Assembly (NCBI GenBank): GCA_030015575.1
Contig: CM057347.1
Span: 506,047,176 to 506,111,175, forward strand
Direction: 5' to 3'
DNA length: 64,000 bases
DNA from: Agapanthus africanus
Taxonomy: Eukaryota > Streptophyta > Magnoliopsida > Asparagales > Amaryllidaceae
Each line of letters begins with the position of its first letter. The stretch's first letter is position 1. A model generated the notes under the pieces. It was given only the letters and a program-made list of their open reading frames with translations, was not told the origin of the DNA and did no database searches. The position numbers and the translations under genes were made by a program. Positions 34,380 to 45,282 of this stretch are shown here, in pieces.

Positions 34380-34640
34380 TAAAAAGAAGAATTTACTTCT
34401 TTTTCTAAGATCATAGATCTATAAGACCAAGGTCTTTCACAAAAAGAGATCAAAGTATCTCATCATAAAAAATAAGGGGAAGAACTTAATCTTCTTCAGA
34501 TCATAGATCTATAAGACAAATTGTCTTTCACAAAAGAGATCATAATCTCTCATTATAAAAAGGGGGGAGAATAATTCAATTCTCTTAGGATCACAGATCC
34601 ATAAAGGCAAAGCCTTTCACCAATAACATAAGAGATTGAA
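34380..34640 (+). repeat. 90-bp modules of short hairpins in LTR D
   Basis: Three modules start at about 34408, 34498 and 34589. Each has a GATC-type hairpin (AGATCATAGATCT; GGATCACAGATCC), then AAGACCAAGGTCTT, AAGACAAATTGTCTT or AAAGGCAAAGCCTTT, then GAGATC...ATCTC or GAGAATAATTCAATTCTC. Stem sequences change between modules while pairing is kept. Element C's LTR has the reverse-complement counterpart at 24240-24560. Confidence 0.8.
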
Positions 34641-34726
34641 ACATCTCTTATAAAATAAGAACTTTGTTCTTAGAACCATGAGACAAAGTCTCTTGTAAGC
34701 GAGAACCTATTTCTCAGATCACAATA

Positions 34727-35240
34727 TTGATCAAAAGCGCTCTGCGCTCATTAACTGGCGCTCACCGCCAAGCGCGCCACGTGCTCCTCACGTGTGCGCT
34801 ACTTAAACAGAAGCACTCTGCGCTCTTTGACTGGCGCTCAGCGCCAAGCGCGCCACGTGCTCCTCACGTGTGCGCTACATCACAAGAAGCGCTCATTGGC
34901 CGGCGCTCAGCGCCAAGCGCGCCACGTGCTCCTCACATGTGCGCTACTTAAACAGAAGCGCTCTGCGCTCTTTGACTGGTGCTCAACGCCAAGCGCGCCA
35001 CGTGCTCCTCACGTGTCCGCTATATCACAAGAAGCGATCATTGGCTGGTGCTCAACGCCAAGCGCGCCACGTGCTCCTCACGTGTGCGCTACTTAAACAG
35101 AAGCGTTCTGCACTCTTTGACTGGCGCTCAACGCCAAGCGCGCCACGTGTTCCTCACGTGTGCGCTACTTCACAAGAAGCGCTCATTGACTGGCGCACAG
35201 CGCCAAGCGCGCCACGTGCTCCTCACGTGTGCGCTAAGAG
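34727..35240 (+). repeat. Tandem GCGC / CACGTG repeat in LTR D
   Basis: About seven units, alternately about 67 and 75 bp, so a higher-order dimer of about 143 bp. Every unit holds CCACGTGCTCCTCACGTGT (with small changes), that is, two ACGTG cores, plus TGGCGCTCAGCGCCA-type palindromes. Overlapping open frames translate this repeat and are not genes. The copy in element C (23830-24190) is more diverged. Confidence 0.88.
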
Positions 35241-36319
35241 AACATAAAATGTTCTATAAAAAAAGGTCCCAGAGCTATAATGAGTGCTCAGCGCTCAATA
35301 AAAGACAAAAACAATTGTCAGAAACCAAGCCAATACTCAGCATTTTAACTGAATGGGCCGAGCCCAAGTTGGCCACAGATCCCTACTTCAGATCAATTGA
35401 GCCCATATGCTCACAAATTTTTTATCTTAGTCCCAAATTGGACTATAGATCTCCCAACCAATATTGGTTCAAAGGTACATCTTTTCACTCCTCTGATATT
35501 TGTCGTTGTAATCCTTCAACGTCTTCAGAGAGGTGACGGGTCCCGACAACCAGACATTCCATGGACTGTGGGGTCCTTAAACTCATGGACTATGATGTCC
35601 TTAAACTTTACGGACTGTGGGGTCCTTAAACTCATGGACTATGATGTCCTTAAACTTTACAGACTATGATGTCTCTAAACTAGACTATGATGTCTTTAAA
35701 CTCCACGGACTATGACGTCCTTAAACTTATAGAGCCCAAATGCTCTTTTGTTGGATCTAAATGATCCTGTTAAGTAGATCTTAGTCTAAAATTAGACTAA
35801 CATATCCTTAACAAATGGTTAAGTTGATTTTAGTCTAAAATTAGACTAACGTATCCTTTACAAAAGTTTAAGTTGATCTTGATCTCAATGAGACTAACGT
35901 ATCCTTAAACCCAAACCAAAACCCAAATCTAAGAAAATACGGATTTGGACTAATCCACGCCCTACGGGCGACAACATAAATTAGTGTTCGTATACAATCC
36001 ACGGGCAACCAAAAACAAAACAAACACACACGACACGAATTGACTATCTGAAGAAAGAGAAAGTGGTTACCGCGATGCGGTAGCGTAATTAATTGCAGGG
36101 GCTTTCGCCTGCAGGGAAGAACGTCCCCACAATCAAAAACCCCTCAACGAGGGGGAATCTGACGAAGTCCGCTATATCGGCCGCATCCGTTTAAACCTTC
36201 GATACATGGTGCCATAAATTAACTTGGCATCTTCGGAGAGGTATACAGATAAAACCAAATAGCATCTGCCCCCAAATTCAGGCAAGACGTCAGTCTTTCC
36301 CGACTTTCGGCGGAGAACA

Positions 36320-36649
36320 CACATGACTCAACTCCCACTTGCCACAAGTGCATGCACCCTCTCAAGACTTCACAAATTTGCCCACTGCCACTAAAAGATG
36401 GCCACGAAATTTCCGAGGCCTAAATTTTCCCAGCACCCAGAAATTAAAGCCAGAAACAATTACTCACAAATAATATTTTTAAATGAATAAATCATTTTAA
36501 ATCTCTAAATTATTTCACAAATATTGGTATATATTTATACCATTTTACGAAAACCCCTAATTCGCAAATCGGTAGTTTTCGCGAAATATGTTATTTTAAT
36601 ATTAAATTCCAAAAATAATATTTTATATTTTCTGAAATGTTACACTTTC
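36320..36649. other. Unassigned AT-rich segment
   Basis: Lies between the end of element D and the copia leader. The bases CTCCCACTTG at 36330-36339 resemble the PPT side of the copia family (56402-56411), so this may be a scrap of copia 3' sequence. The rest is AT-rich with no open frame of note. I see no gene. Confidence 0.4.
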
Positions 36650-37198
36650 CTCATCGAATGAGGTGCGGGATATTCCTAACTGAATACCATGATGCAAAGC
36701 AAAAGAATCGACTATAGTGAAGTTATTACAATGACGTAATCTTTTGCCCAAGAGGTCACTCCCTGTGAAAGGATCTCGGCCCTTGCCTCGTCGAATGAGG
36801 TGCTGGATATTCATAACCGAATACCGCTGTGCAAAGCAAAAAGAAACGTCTGTAATAACGGTTTTCAAAATTTGTTCCAACAACATCATTTAGGTATATT
36901 TTCCCTTGTATTAATCAAAATTAACGTAGTCCCATCAATTAATCCATCACACCAGAAAAGAACAAAAATATAATGTACGTATATGCCATCCGCATTTTCC
37001 ATGGGGCCCGTCATGCACCGTTAGATTACTTAACTAATGGCAGAGCGGGGGCTGGACTAGCGTGGGTGCAAAACATATACAATATCTACTAGTATATATA
37101 AATATATATATATATATAACATTCGTCCTAGGCATGATATAAGCAATATCACAGAAAAGCGATAAGCAACACGGAATAACGGATAATTTAGGAGCCCC

Positions 37199-37227
37199 GG
37201 GTTTCATTTGAACCGCAAATGAAACCC
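37199..37227. other. 12-bp-stem perfect hairpin in copia leader
   Basis: Arms GGGTTTCATTTG and CAAATGAAACCC surround a 5-base loop (AACCG). The related element at 61520-61555 has a degraded version, so it may be an ancestral feature of the leader. Confidence 0.8.
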
Positions 37228-38115
37228 GACGTTCCCTGGTCGTGTGCATAACCTGTGCAATGTACAACCAAGACCCCTACGGGTGTGGCAAGTTACTCGC
37301 CAATCCCAGAAGTGAGGCAGCCCTAATCAGCAAAATGAATGGGCCATCCAGCACTTCACGGAATCCGATTACTTGAGCACCCCTCCGTGGGTCATCCTAT
37401 ACCCCCTACGAGTGCGGCGAATAGCCCGCCAATTCTAGAGTAAGGCCCCCTCCGTCTCAACGCTATGAGATTTGTTGGCGTTTAACTCAATAAAAGAATA
37501 TACAAACTGGCGGAAACGGCAGTCCACATGTCGGACGCTCGTCCCGCAATAACGAATATCCAAATGAATCTAAACTGTACAGCTACCATTGCACTAGAGG
37601 CTATCCCACATGACAATCCGAACATAGTCATCACAGATATCAACATCACAGCAGTATAAGCAAGTATGTGCAACCCCGTCTAAACGACATATAGCAAATA
37701 GACGACATTTGAAAAACACATACGCTACATCACAGATATCAACGATGCAAAATTTCAATTTTTGAAACTTTCCAAGTTGCCTCCAAGCAAAGATAACAAT
37801 AAGTGAAATCTGGGGCAAATCAAACAAGACCAAAAATACCAATATACAAAACCAAAAACACAAAATGAAATAGGGCCCGGAGGTGAACAGTAGACCGGGC
37901 AGAACAGGAAAATAGGGATTTGGGCTGGCCAAAGTTGTATCAAATTGCCTCATTTTCATTTTGTGTCATATTCATGTCTAAACTAAGTCTCTGCACATGT
38001 TTAAGAAATTTCCAGAGACCAAAAAATTTCCAGAACAGAGAGTGGGTTTTGAAATCGGAATTTTTTGATTTTGAAACGAATGCACCATCTACTGCTAGTT
38101 TCTAATGTTTGGGTT

Positions 38116-38125
38116 GCTCTGATAC
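38116..38125 (-). other. Primer binding site of element I
   Basis: On the - strand GTATCAGAGC, the core of the TGGTATCAGAGC site complementary to initiator methionine tRNA used by plant copia elements. It lies 2 bp after the LTR end. Confidence 0.75.
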
Positions 38126-38127
38126 TA

Positions 38128-40208
38128 TGCTAGGGTTCCTAGCGCCCTGGCCGTCGACCGCGGCCGTTGCGGAACGAAAAATTTTGGCGTTTAAAAAACT
38201 CGGCGCTAGAAACAACTACCTAAAATCGAAACCAAATATGAAACTAGCAACTAAAGAGAGCTCTAGCTACTGTGATAGAGTTGTTATACCGAATGAATCG
38301 TGTCCTTCGGTCTTCTACCATCTTCCTTATCTCCTAAAGGTCTCCTTGAATGGGCTTGGCCGCCGGTCTTCCTCCGTCGAAGATGATCACCCGAGGGATG
38401 TAGCTCATGGCTCTAACTTCACACTAAGAATGTAGTGAAGCAACTATGGACTCTAGGTTGCTAATTTAGAGTGCTTAGGGATGTAGTGAGTGGCTCTAAG
38501 TGTTTATCTATCTCTCTTCTATCCTTATTTCTCAACACATGAGATGGTAGGGTAGAAGATGAAGAAAAAGAAGGAGGTCAAGAAAGGTAGTGAAAAGAGC
38601 AAGCAAAAATGGTGAAGGTGGATTCTTATCTAAAAAAAAAAAATGAACCATCCAAGTGAGAGAAAATCTCAAGCAAAGTTTTGTAAAACCAATTTACAAA
38701 TATAATATATCATCCATGCTTGAATAGTTAGCACAAATGAATAATAATTCATTTGTCATTACTATTCAAGCATGGTTCTCACCATTCTCTCTTCATCACC
38801 TTTACACCTCATTTCCATTTAAATAAATAAATGGATAATCCAAAATGAGGTGTCCACCTTCTATAATTTTTTCCGTATAAATACGGATTACACTCAACTG
38901 TATATACATACCTGTACCAAAATACGAATACCCAAAGAGATAGAATAACACAAAGAACATAATACTAGAATATACATATCAAAATATATATACGTAAATT
39001 ATTAAATCAATACCTGATTTAATAATCCAGCTCAAACCCGAGCCGGCTGGTATTATCAACCGTCCGATCGAAAGTCCGGGTAACTGGTACAATCATTCGA
39101 TCGGAACCATGCACGTATCCAATACGGCTGCTACATTATTTTGCCAGAACCAGGAAAACCCTCTGTGTCGAACACTACAGACTCGTTAATACGCTGGCAG
39201 TGGGTTTAACCACAAGCACGTCAGCGGCACTAGCTGTACGTAACGACTACCCAGGTATTGAGCGAAAGGAAGGCCGACGAGCAAACTCATCCGAACCCCT
39301 ACCGAGCCTGTCAGTGACAATCTTCATACAGTCCGGTCTGTTCGTCTAAGAGTATCGCATATCGAGTTTAGGCGGTGGATAAAGTCAGACCCCTAATAAC
39401 GCGATATTTCGTGTCGGTATGAAGACCATCATCAACTGAGAAACTACTGATCCAAATCAATAATTTTTGTCTATCTTGGCCAAGGATTTCTGGTGATGGT
39501 CACCCGTGCACCGCGCGACATCAACCTCCAATACCGAGAGAGACGAGTCCCCGACGATCCGCTCACTGCTTCCATGTGGATCGGGACCGTACCCAACTAA
39601 AACCTGTTTGCACAACTCCTTTGAACCGTGGTAGGGTAGTAATCAAAGCACAGTAGGAACTCACACGAGATAAATGAAGATCTCAAGTCGACAGACTAAT
39701 CTGTACTCATGTCACCTGAGAACTGCTATCTGCCAATTGGTATAATACCATCTAGCATGCTCCTGGCGAGTCCGTCCAGTGTACTCATAACCTAATTAGC
39801 ACCTGTATACTATCTTAAGTGACTAACTGACACTAATGGCTTGTAAGACCGGCCACCGCCCCTTTTCGGGGTCTCGAAAAGTATACACTAGTCTACTCCG
39901 AAGTATCGATGCTCAGTCTCGATACTCGCTCTACTGGGGACATTAAAGGATATGCTTATAGACCACCCAGCTCCCACGTATATGATCACCATCGTAATGC
40001 TGGTAGTTAAGCAAAAATCTTATGGGCTCTATCAACATGTAATAGTGATCTGTAATACCACATAATTCATGTACATGATGACAGAGACAAAGCAGATAGC
40101 ATACCATCATCTCGAGTAAAACTATTCTACCCGTATAGGTCCTCTCTCAATCATCATAATCGCGTGCCTGCGATTACAATAATTGACTTGAGGGCACTAT
40201 AGCCAACA
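38128..40208 (-). repeat. 5' LTR of element I (2.1 kb)
   Basis: On -, it starts TGTTGGCTATAGTGCCC (40208) and ends CTAGCA (38128) beside the PBS. It is related to the copia LTR at 54561-56398: shared words include CTAGTCTACTCCG, AGTATCGATGC and CTGGTAGT. It is clearly diverged. A poly(A) run at 38632-38642 and AT-rich sequence (38690-39020) follow. No gene. Confidence 0.75.
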
Positions 40209-43200
40209 TGGCTACCTGCGAAGGAAGTCCCGGGATGGAAAACCACCGTAGGACCCTTCGACGATCAAGTACCGAGGAATAAATTGGCAGAGTAGCGGCG
40301 TATTGGATTCAAGTTTTTTTGTTACCTGAGCCGTCTGAAATAGGGGTCGTATGGAGCAAGCCGATGCCAGATTATCGCCGTCCGTTACGCCCTGCTTCAC
40401 GTTCGCGTTGATGGCGGGATACGCCAATTAATAGCGGCGAGATACGCTAGCGTGGGATGCGGGACATGGGGTGACGGAGCCGTTACGGGGACGCCTGTGC
40501 TCCGTGCTCCCGTCGTGACGAGATACACGGAGCCGTTACAGGGACGCTTATGCTCCGTGCTTCCGGCCAAATAGAGATGCTGAGGAGTCTCAGCTATATG
40601 ATGGCTTGGAGACGAGCAAAAGAGCTGAACAGTCTGAGCTATAGGATAGCTCGAAGACGAGCTATTGGCTGGCGGTCAGCCGAAGGGGGAACATACTCCG
40701 GGAAGGTCCTCTAAAAGGTCGAGTGCAATCTCGGAGGCGAGACGTCGAGGAATGTCCCCAATGTATCATATTTATTCCAGCTCCGCAGCCCCCGGAAATC
40801 TAACGGGATTACGTGGAAGACATGTCGTCTGCTACGTGTCGAGATCTGGGAATTCTCACATATGAGTATCATCAATGTGTATTGGGGTGAGTTTATGTCA
40901 ACATGCATTTAATTTTGTAAATATTTGGTCATATTGACCAATTTAATATAGATGTGAGTTATTTCATCCAACTTGAACTATATAGTTCGGGCTCATCATT
41001 CAATTCAGGCCACGATTGGAACTGGGCAACCGAACATGAACTTTTTGTTATTCCGGCGACGAGCTATTTTCCCGCGAGATCTCTCCTGCAGTATCATCAT
41101 CGCAGTAGAGTTTAACCATCGAGTTTGGGATGGATTGATGTGGTTTCTCTACTCCTATGACACCGGAATATCAAACGTGGATGAAGAAATGTATTAAAGA
41201 AAAGCACATTGGTTAGCGATTGTGAGACCCCACTTCTTAACTTAAGAGGGCACCAAAGGCTTGTGTGCCTCCCTCCCTTGGATAAATAAGGAAGTGCAGA
41301 GCTTTTGGTTTTTTTCTTGTTGCCAAACAGTCCAAGGATGAAAATAGATGGTGAGTGCTTGAGTGATTAGTCCGTGTAGGCATAAGGTTCAAATCTCTCG
41401 GACAGCTAGGATGCAGAATCATTTTTCTGGTTTATAGTTCCTTTGATTATTTCCATAAACTGCTTTTCGATAAATTAAAATGCCCAGGAGAAAAGGCTCT
41501 GTCCATCTGCTTCTATCAAACATGTCATCATCTCAGCGGCTGGTCAGCCTCTTCAGGTACACGTGCTTGGCCTCATTTTGTTGGCACGTGGTAGGTTCCA
41601 ATAAGCTCTTGGACTTAAAACAAATAAGTATTTATGGCTATGCACATGTGTATGTAGGTATACATACATACATGTCAGCATGTCTGAGTAATTTTTTTTA
41701 TTATGAACGTTACACATGCCTGTTCGGATGAGATTATTTTTAATTGATTATTTGTCATGGTCATTTATAAATGATTATTTTTTGAAAAAAAAATTAAATA
41801 ATCAATTATAATTGATTATGACGAATAAGTTGTTTGATGTATGAATGATTTTATATGAAAATTGATATGTGGATGATTATGGAGTGTAAATTGACCAAAA
41901 GAGAAGTTATGGTATATTACTTGGTCCACTTTACTATTCCATGATCGCTTATGAAATAAGTTAGGAATTTTAGCTTATTTTTAAGTGGGAAAAGATGCCA
42001 TTTTAAAATGGAAACGTATAGATCAAGGCAATAATCACTTATCTCCATGATGCATCCAAACAAGTTTATTGATACGGGACCCACATTGATGGGAAAAATA
42101 AGCGATTGTTGACCAAATTATTTTGCATTCAAACATATCCATAAAAGTTTCTAAAGATATCTATTGTTTTTTTGAATTCAAACCAAATGAATACGGTTGG
42201 TAGTAATATTAGAATTGGAAAATTTATGAGTTATATAAAATAACAAAGATATAAAGGTGTATGCATAAATTTATAAGGCATGTATCTTTTAGGGTTTAGA
42301 GCGTGAGAGAGAACGTGTAATGAATGAGAGAAAGAGGATGAATGACATTTTATTTTCGGCTTTTCGGCTTTTGTGGCGGATGAGAAAAACGTCTCAAGTT
42401 ATTAACTTTTGTTATTGGAATTTTGTTATTTTTTCAGTTCTGTACATCATCCAAAAACCATGGCTTGTTATACTAGTTATAATGGTAAGGATAATCAATC
42501 CCATGAACATGCAGCAAGCTATAAAATCTCTCCAAGTTAAGTGTCATGCAAATGCAGAAAGCGACGCTTGTTATGTCTTGTTTCTTTTTGATAGCTAAAA
42601 TATACTAGCATCTCATAAGTTAATAGTTGAAAAGGACGTATATAGCTGGTTATTGGAAGAGATACTGGAGGGTAGTTAGTCCAGAAAAAGGGAGAGTGCA
42701 GCCAGCAGACATTTTTTTTTGTGTTAGAAAAATTGAGAAAATTTTATAGCCATTTAGAAGGCTGTTTATTGAAATTGAATTCTCAATCTTGAGACCCTTC
42801 CTTTTAGCACTATAACAGCAGAAACAATAGCAGAGATTACGCTTATTTTTTTTTTTCTATTTAGAGTGTTTTGTCCCAGGAGAACTGTTTTGGATAAATA
42901 AATAAATAAATATAGCAGATTTAAGCTAGGGACGAATTTTACAAAAAAGAAGAGCAGGGCATCCTGTTTTTGGATCATGGATGTGCAGGATTGTCGCATT
43001 TCAGAGAAACATTATTATACTATAGAATAACATTCCAACCCTGAGGAAAAAGAAGAAAAATCCGAAGAAAAGGTAAATCATAAAATTCCATAAACTTTCA
43101 TCATTTTTTAGATCAAGTGTCCTGAATATGTATTACGCTAAAAAACCGTATTTTATCTCCACATGTTGCAATAAAATATAATTCGTTTGTTATCTTTCCA

Positions 43201-43650
43201 AATGGTATTTTAAAGTAAATCATAAGAGAGCCAATGACGAGAGAGAATTTTGCTTGGTGAGTCAGAAAATGAACAATATATCCATTTTTTTGGGAAAGAC
43301 CAACACCATCCTTTTTGATCAACATATTCCAACACATACAAACATATAAAAATATGCAATCTCGCTCCTTCTTGCAGATGCATTCAACAAACACAAAATT
43401 AATGCTTAAACCAAGATAGGTGATGATGATAAACAGATCGACAATATACAAGTATCAAAATCATATAAAAGCTGATGTGCATATGTTTTAGGCCATGAAA
43501 TACAAGAAAGATAAACAGTTTTTTTTTTGAGAGTAATCTATATAAAAAAGCCTGTGTTCCAAAGTTGATGGTATTTTAGTATAATCTATCCAGGAAAATC
43601 CATCTGCAATGAACAGTCAGCTTCAAATCCAGTGACCCGGCCGAATCCAA
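40209..43650. other. Intergenic DNA with no recognised gene
   Basis: The first 600 bp are GC-rich with two tandem copies of an ACGGAGC...GCTCCGT unit (about 40475 and 40528), then two copies of an AGTCTCAGCTAT unit (about 40587 and 40640). From 41200 to 43600 it is AT-rich, with no long open frame and no domain. A possible small inverted-repeat element is listed separately. This may be the distal promoter side of the NAD-malic enzyme gene. Confidence 0.5.
41721..42135. mobile_element. Possible MITE-like foldback element
   Basis: The left end TGTTCGGATG and right end (on -) TGTTTGAATG agree in 8 of 10 bases; another match, TGTTTGGATG, lies at about 42056-42065. The interior is AT-rich, with inverted AATTGATTAT words. 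Length about 415 bp fits a MITE. I see no clear target-site duplication, so this is tentative. Confidence 0.25.
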
Positions 43651-44052
43651 ACCTCTAAAGTCTTCCCAGGCTTCCCTCAGCCAACCCTTTTCCACATTGG
43701 CATCCGCGCTTCCAGTCTAAAGAAACAGTTCTCATCAATCACAGCCGTCCACGTGTCCCTCCCCAACCAGCGAATCGCATAAATCCCCAGGCTTGTCCTC
43801 ATACAGACCCCCGTTCCAGTGCCCCGCGGCTCACTGTAACCCCCACTTAGTAATCGAATCGGAAGACTTCGCATAGGGAAGCGAAGCGCATCGTAATCTG
43901 CTCCGCGAGTGAGCAGACCGTGTCTCCCCCTTTCTCAGATTTCAACTGTTCGAAGCTGCTCATCTATAAAACGACGAAAGAGGAAGGAGAGGAGGAGAGA
44001 GCCGCCGCCGTTGAGGGAGGGCTCACGTGCAGGAGGTTCTAGACGCAGCGGG
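43600..44052 (+). promoter_or_regulatory. Probable promoter and 5' UTR of the NAD-malic enzyme gene
   Basis: GC content rises sharply after about 43600, compared with the AT-rich DNA before it, as in many plant core promoters. The frame is open upstream of the chosen ATG from 43909, but that part is Arg-rich low-complexity sequence without similarity to the family. I treat it as leader. Confidence 0.4.
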
Positions 44053-44534
44053 ATGTGGAAGCTAGCACGTGCGACGTGGAGCCTGCAGCGTCAGGCACGG
44101 CGATTCTCGGCGGCGATTCCTGGGCCCTGCATCGTTCATAAGCGGGGAACTGATATTCTTCACGATCCTTGGTTCAATAAGGTATATGATTTTAGTTTCT
44201 TGCGTTTTTTTCTGTTGAAATTGATGGAAAAAAGTGTTCTTTTTTCTTTCCCCTTGATGCTTTTTAGATCTATTGAATTTGATAATGTGGGGGCTTTTTT
44301 GAAATCATATTAACGAAGCTAGCAATTTTGAATATTTGGAATTGATTGAGATCACTTCAGCTTTCTTAAGCGATGTTTAATGTAAATTTTACTTTGATGC
44401 TATTGCAAGATATTTACTGTTTGCTTTTGTCGAATAGGATACTGGGTTCCCGTTGACGGAAAGGGATCGACTTGGGCTGCGAGGCTTACTTCCCCCAAGA
44501 ATTATCTCATTTGAGCAGCAATATGAACGATTTA
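44053..44534 (+). CDS. NAD-dependent malic enzyme, mitochondrial: exons 1-2 (5' part of gene)
   Basis: NAD-malic enzyme oxidatively decarboxylates malate to pyruvate and CO2 in the mitochondrial matrix, making NADH. Exon 1 (44053-44181) encodes MWKLARATWSLQRQARRFSA, an Arg/Ser-rich, acid-free mitochondrial targeting start, then IPGPCIVHKRGTDILHDPWF, a signature of this family. The intron 44182-44437 has GT...AG ends, phase 0. Exon 2 (44438-44534) encodes DTGFPLTERDRLGLRGLLPP and ISFEQQYERF, ending in phase 1 before GTGAGT. About 75 residues of an expected 600 or so are present; catalytic and NAD-binding parts are not in the window. I chose the ATG at 44053 because the protein start matches the family. 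No break is seen. Further exons must lie beyond 64000, or the gene is truncated. Confidence 0.87.
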
Positions 44535-45282
44535 GTGAGTTTTTCAACATTCTCAACTTGGTTCACATCTAAAGTACAATTTAATATGTTAACCTGGTTT
44601 GAAATCTCGGCCGAGTTCTGAGACCGATACCGTTCGATACCGAGTATTATTGGACAGTTTTTTAGTTTAGGCCTATTTTAAAAAATATTTTTAAATTTAG
44701 ACCACTTTCGAAAATAATTAAAAATTTAGTCCACTTTGGGCCATTTCAGCGCCTGGCGTTGCGTTTTTTTAATTTTTTCTATGGGGCGCACTTGGCAAGT
44801 GATATGCCCCATTCAATTCCACCTTTGAAAATGTATGGGGCACACTTGCTAAGTGCACCCCATACAATGAGGCAGCACTTGCCAAGTACGCCTAATAGAA
44901 AAATTCTTCTTCTTCTTTCACTCGCTACCACCTCTTCATCAACTCCATCCCTTCCCTCATTCTTTCCTCATCCACTGCTCCTGCCCTCACTCCCATCTCC
45001 TCATCAACTCCCTCTCCCTCACCCTCAACCTTTCCCTCTCCTCCCTCGCCCTCTCATCCCATACCCAGTATGATACATTCCACGTAAAACAACACCAACC
45101 TTTGTTGGGGGCAAACTGGGAAACCCCAGAAATTTTATTAAAAGAATATCAATGGACTAGGCCCAATACACTGAAGTCCAAAACATGTGTATATACACAC
45201 AAAAAGAAAACCCAAGGGTTTCAACCCTAATCTCCAGCGGCGGATCTCGCTTCTCCTCCTCACTCTTCTCATTCTTCTTCTA
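44535..45282. other. NAD-malic enzyme intron 2 start, then repeat-like DNA
   Basis: After the donor GTGAGT the first ~100 bp look like normal intron. From about 44640 there is an AT-rich stretch, then GGGGCGCACTTGGCAAGTG-like words repeated three times (44780-44890), and a pyrimidine-rich tract (44900-45065) whose open frame is Pro/Ser-rich by composition. From 45090 an unassigned segment runs to the LINE tail. No gene. Confidence 0.5.

Larger units (their letters stand above)
30207..36319 (+). mobile_element. Element D: Tat-like element, 3' region and 3' LTR
   Basis: Same family as C but in + orientation. Visible parts are the hairpin-rich 3' non-coding region (30207-33440) and a 3' LTR (33613-36319). 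No coding part is left: E lies to its left and everything before that is lost. It ends CGGAGAACA at 36319, with no PBS after it, which shows that this is a 3' end. Confidence 0.75.
33613..36319 (+). repeat. 3' LTR of element D (2.7 kb)
   Basis: The start at TGTAACAAAT (33613) is chosen for TGT...ACA ends and an A/G-rich stretch just upstream (33575-33600); it is less sure than the end. The end CGGAGAACA (36319) matches the LTR end of element C next to its PBS. Contents in order: GCGC/AGCGCTAGCGC blocks (33640-33890), a TATA box (34234-34242), short-hairpin modules (34380-34640), a GCGC/CACGTG tandem array (34727-35240), a GGAC...GTCC array (35560-35740), TTAGTCTAA hairpins (35775-35870) and a CCTGCAGG hairpin (about 36096-36117). 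Confidence 0.72.
36650..40208 (-). mobile_element. Element I: 5' end of a Ty1/copia element (leader, PBS, LTR)
   Basis: On the - strand: 5' LTR (40208-38128), PBS (38125-38116), then an untranslated leader down to about 36650. There the element is cut off; no gag or pol remains. The leader matches that of the copia element at 60395-62399 in several blocks (for example 36950-37080 with 61320-61420, and the CCCCTACGGGTG block). This shows that both belong to one family with a long leader. The leader contains a 135-bp direct duplication (from 36650 and from 36785), each copy starting with CCTCRTCGAATGAGG. Confidence 0.72.

Noticed and set aside
34727..35536. Open frames with repeated Arg/His/Ala peptide
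   Set aside because: Translation of the GCGC/CACGTG array; not a gene.
41386..41396. GGTTCAAATCT, a tRNA/SINE B-box-like word
   Set aside because: No convincing A box at the right distance and no tRNA fold or SINE tail visible.
43909..44052. In-frame upstream extension of NAD-malic enzyme (Met at 43909)
   Set aside because: Arg-rich low-complexity sequence; the Met at 44053 gives the family's typical N-terminus and a good targeting peptide.
44759..45073. Pro/Ser-rich open frame after NAD-malic enzyme exon 2
   Set aside because: Pyrimidine-rich tract in the intron region; no similarity to malic enzyme and no domain.
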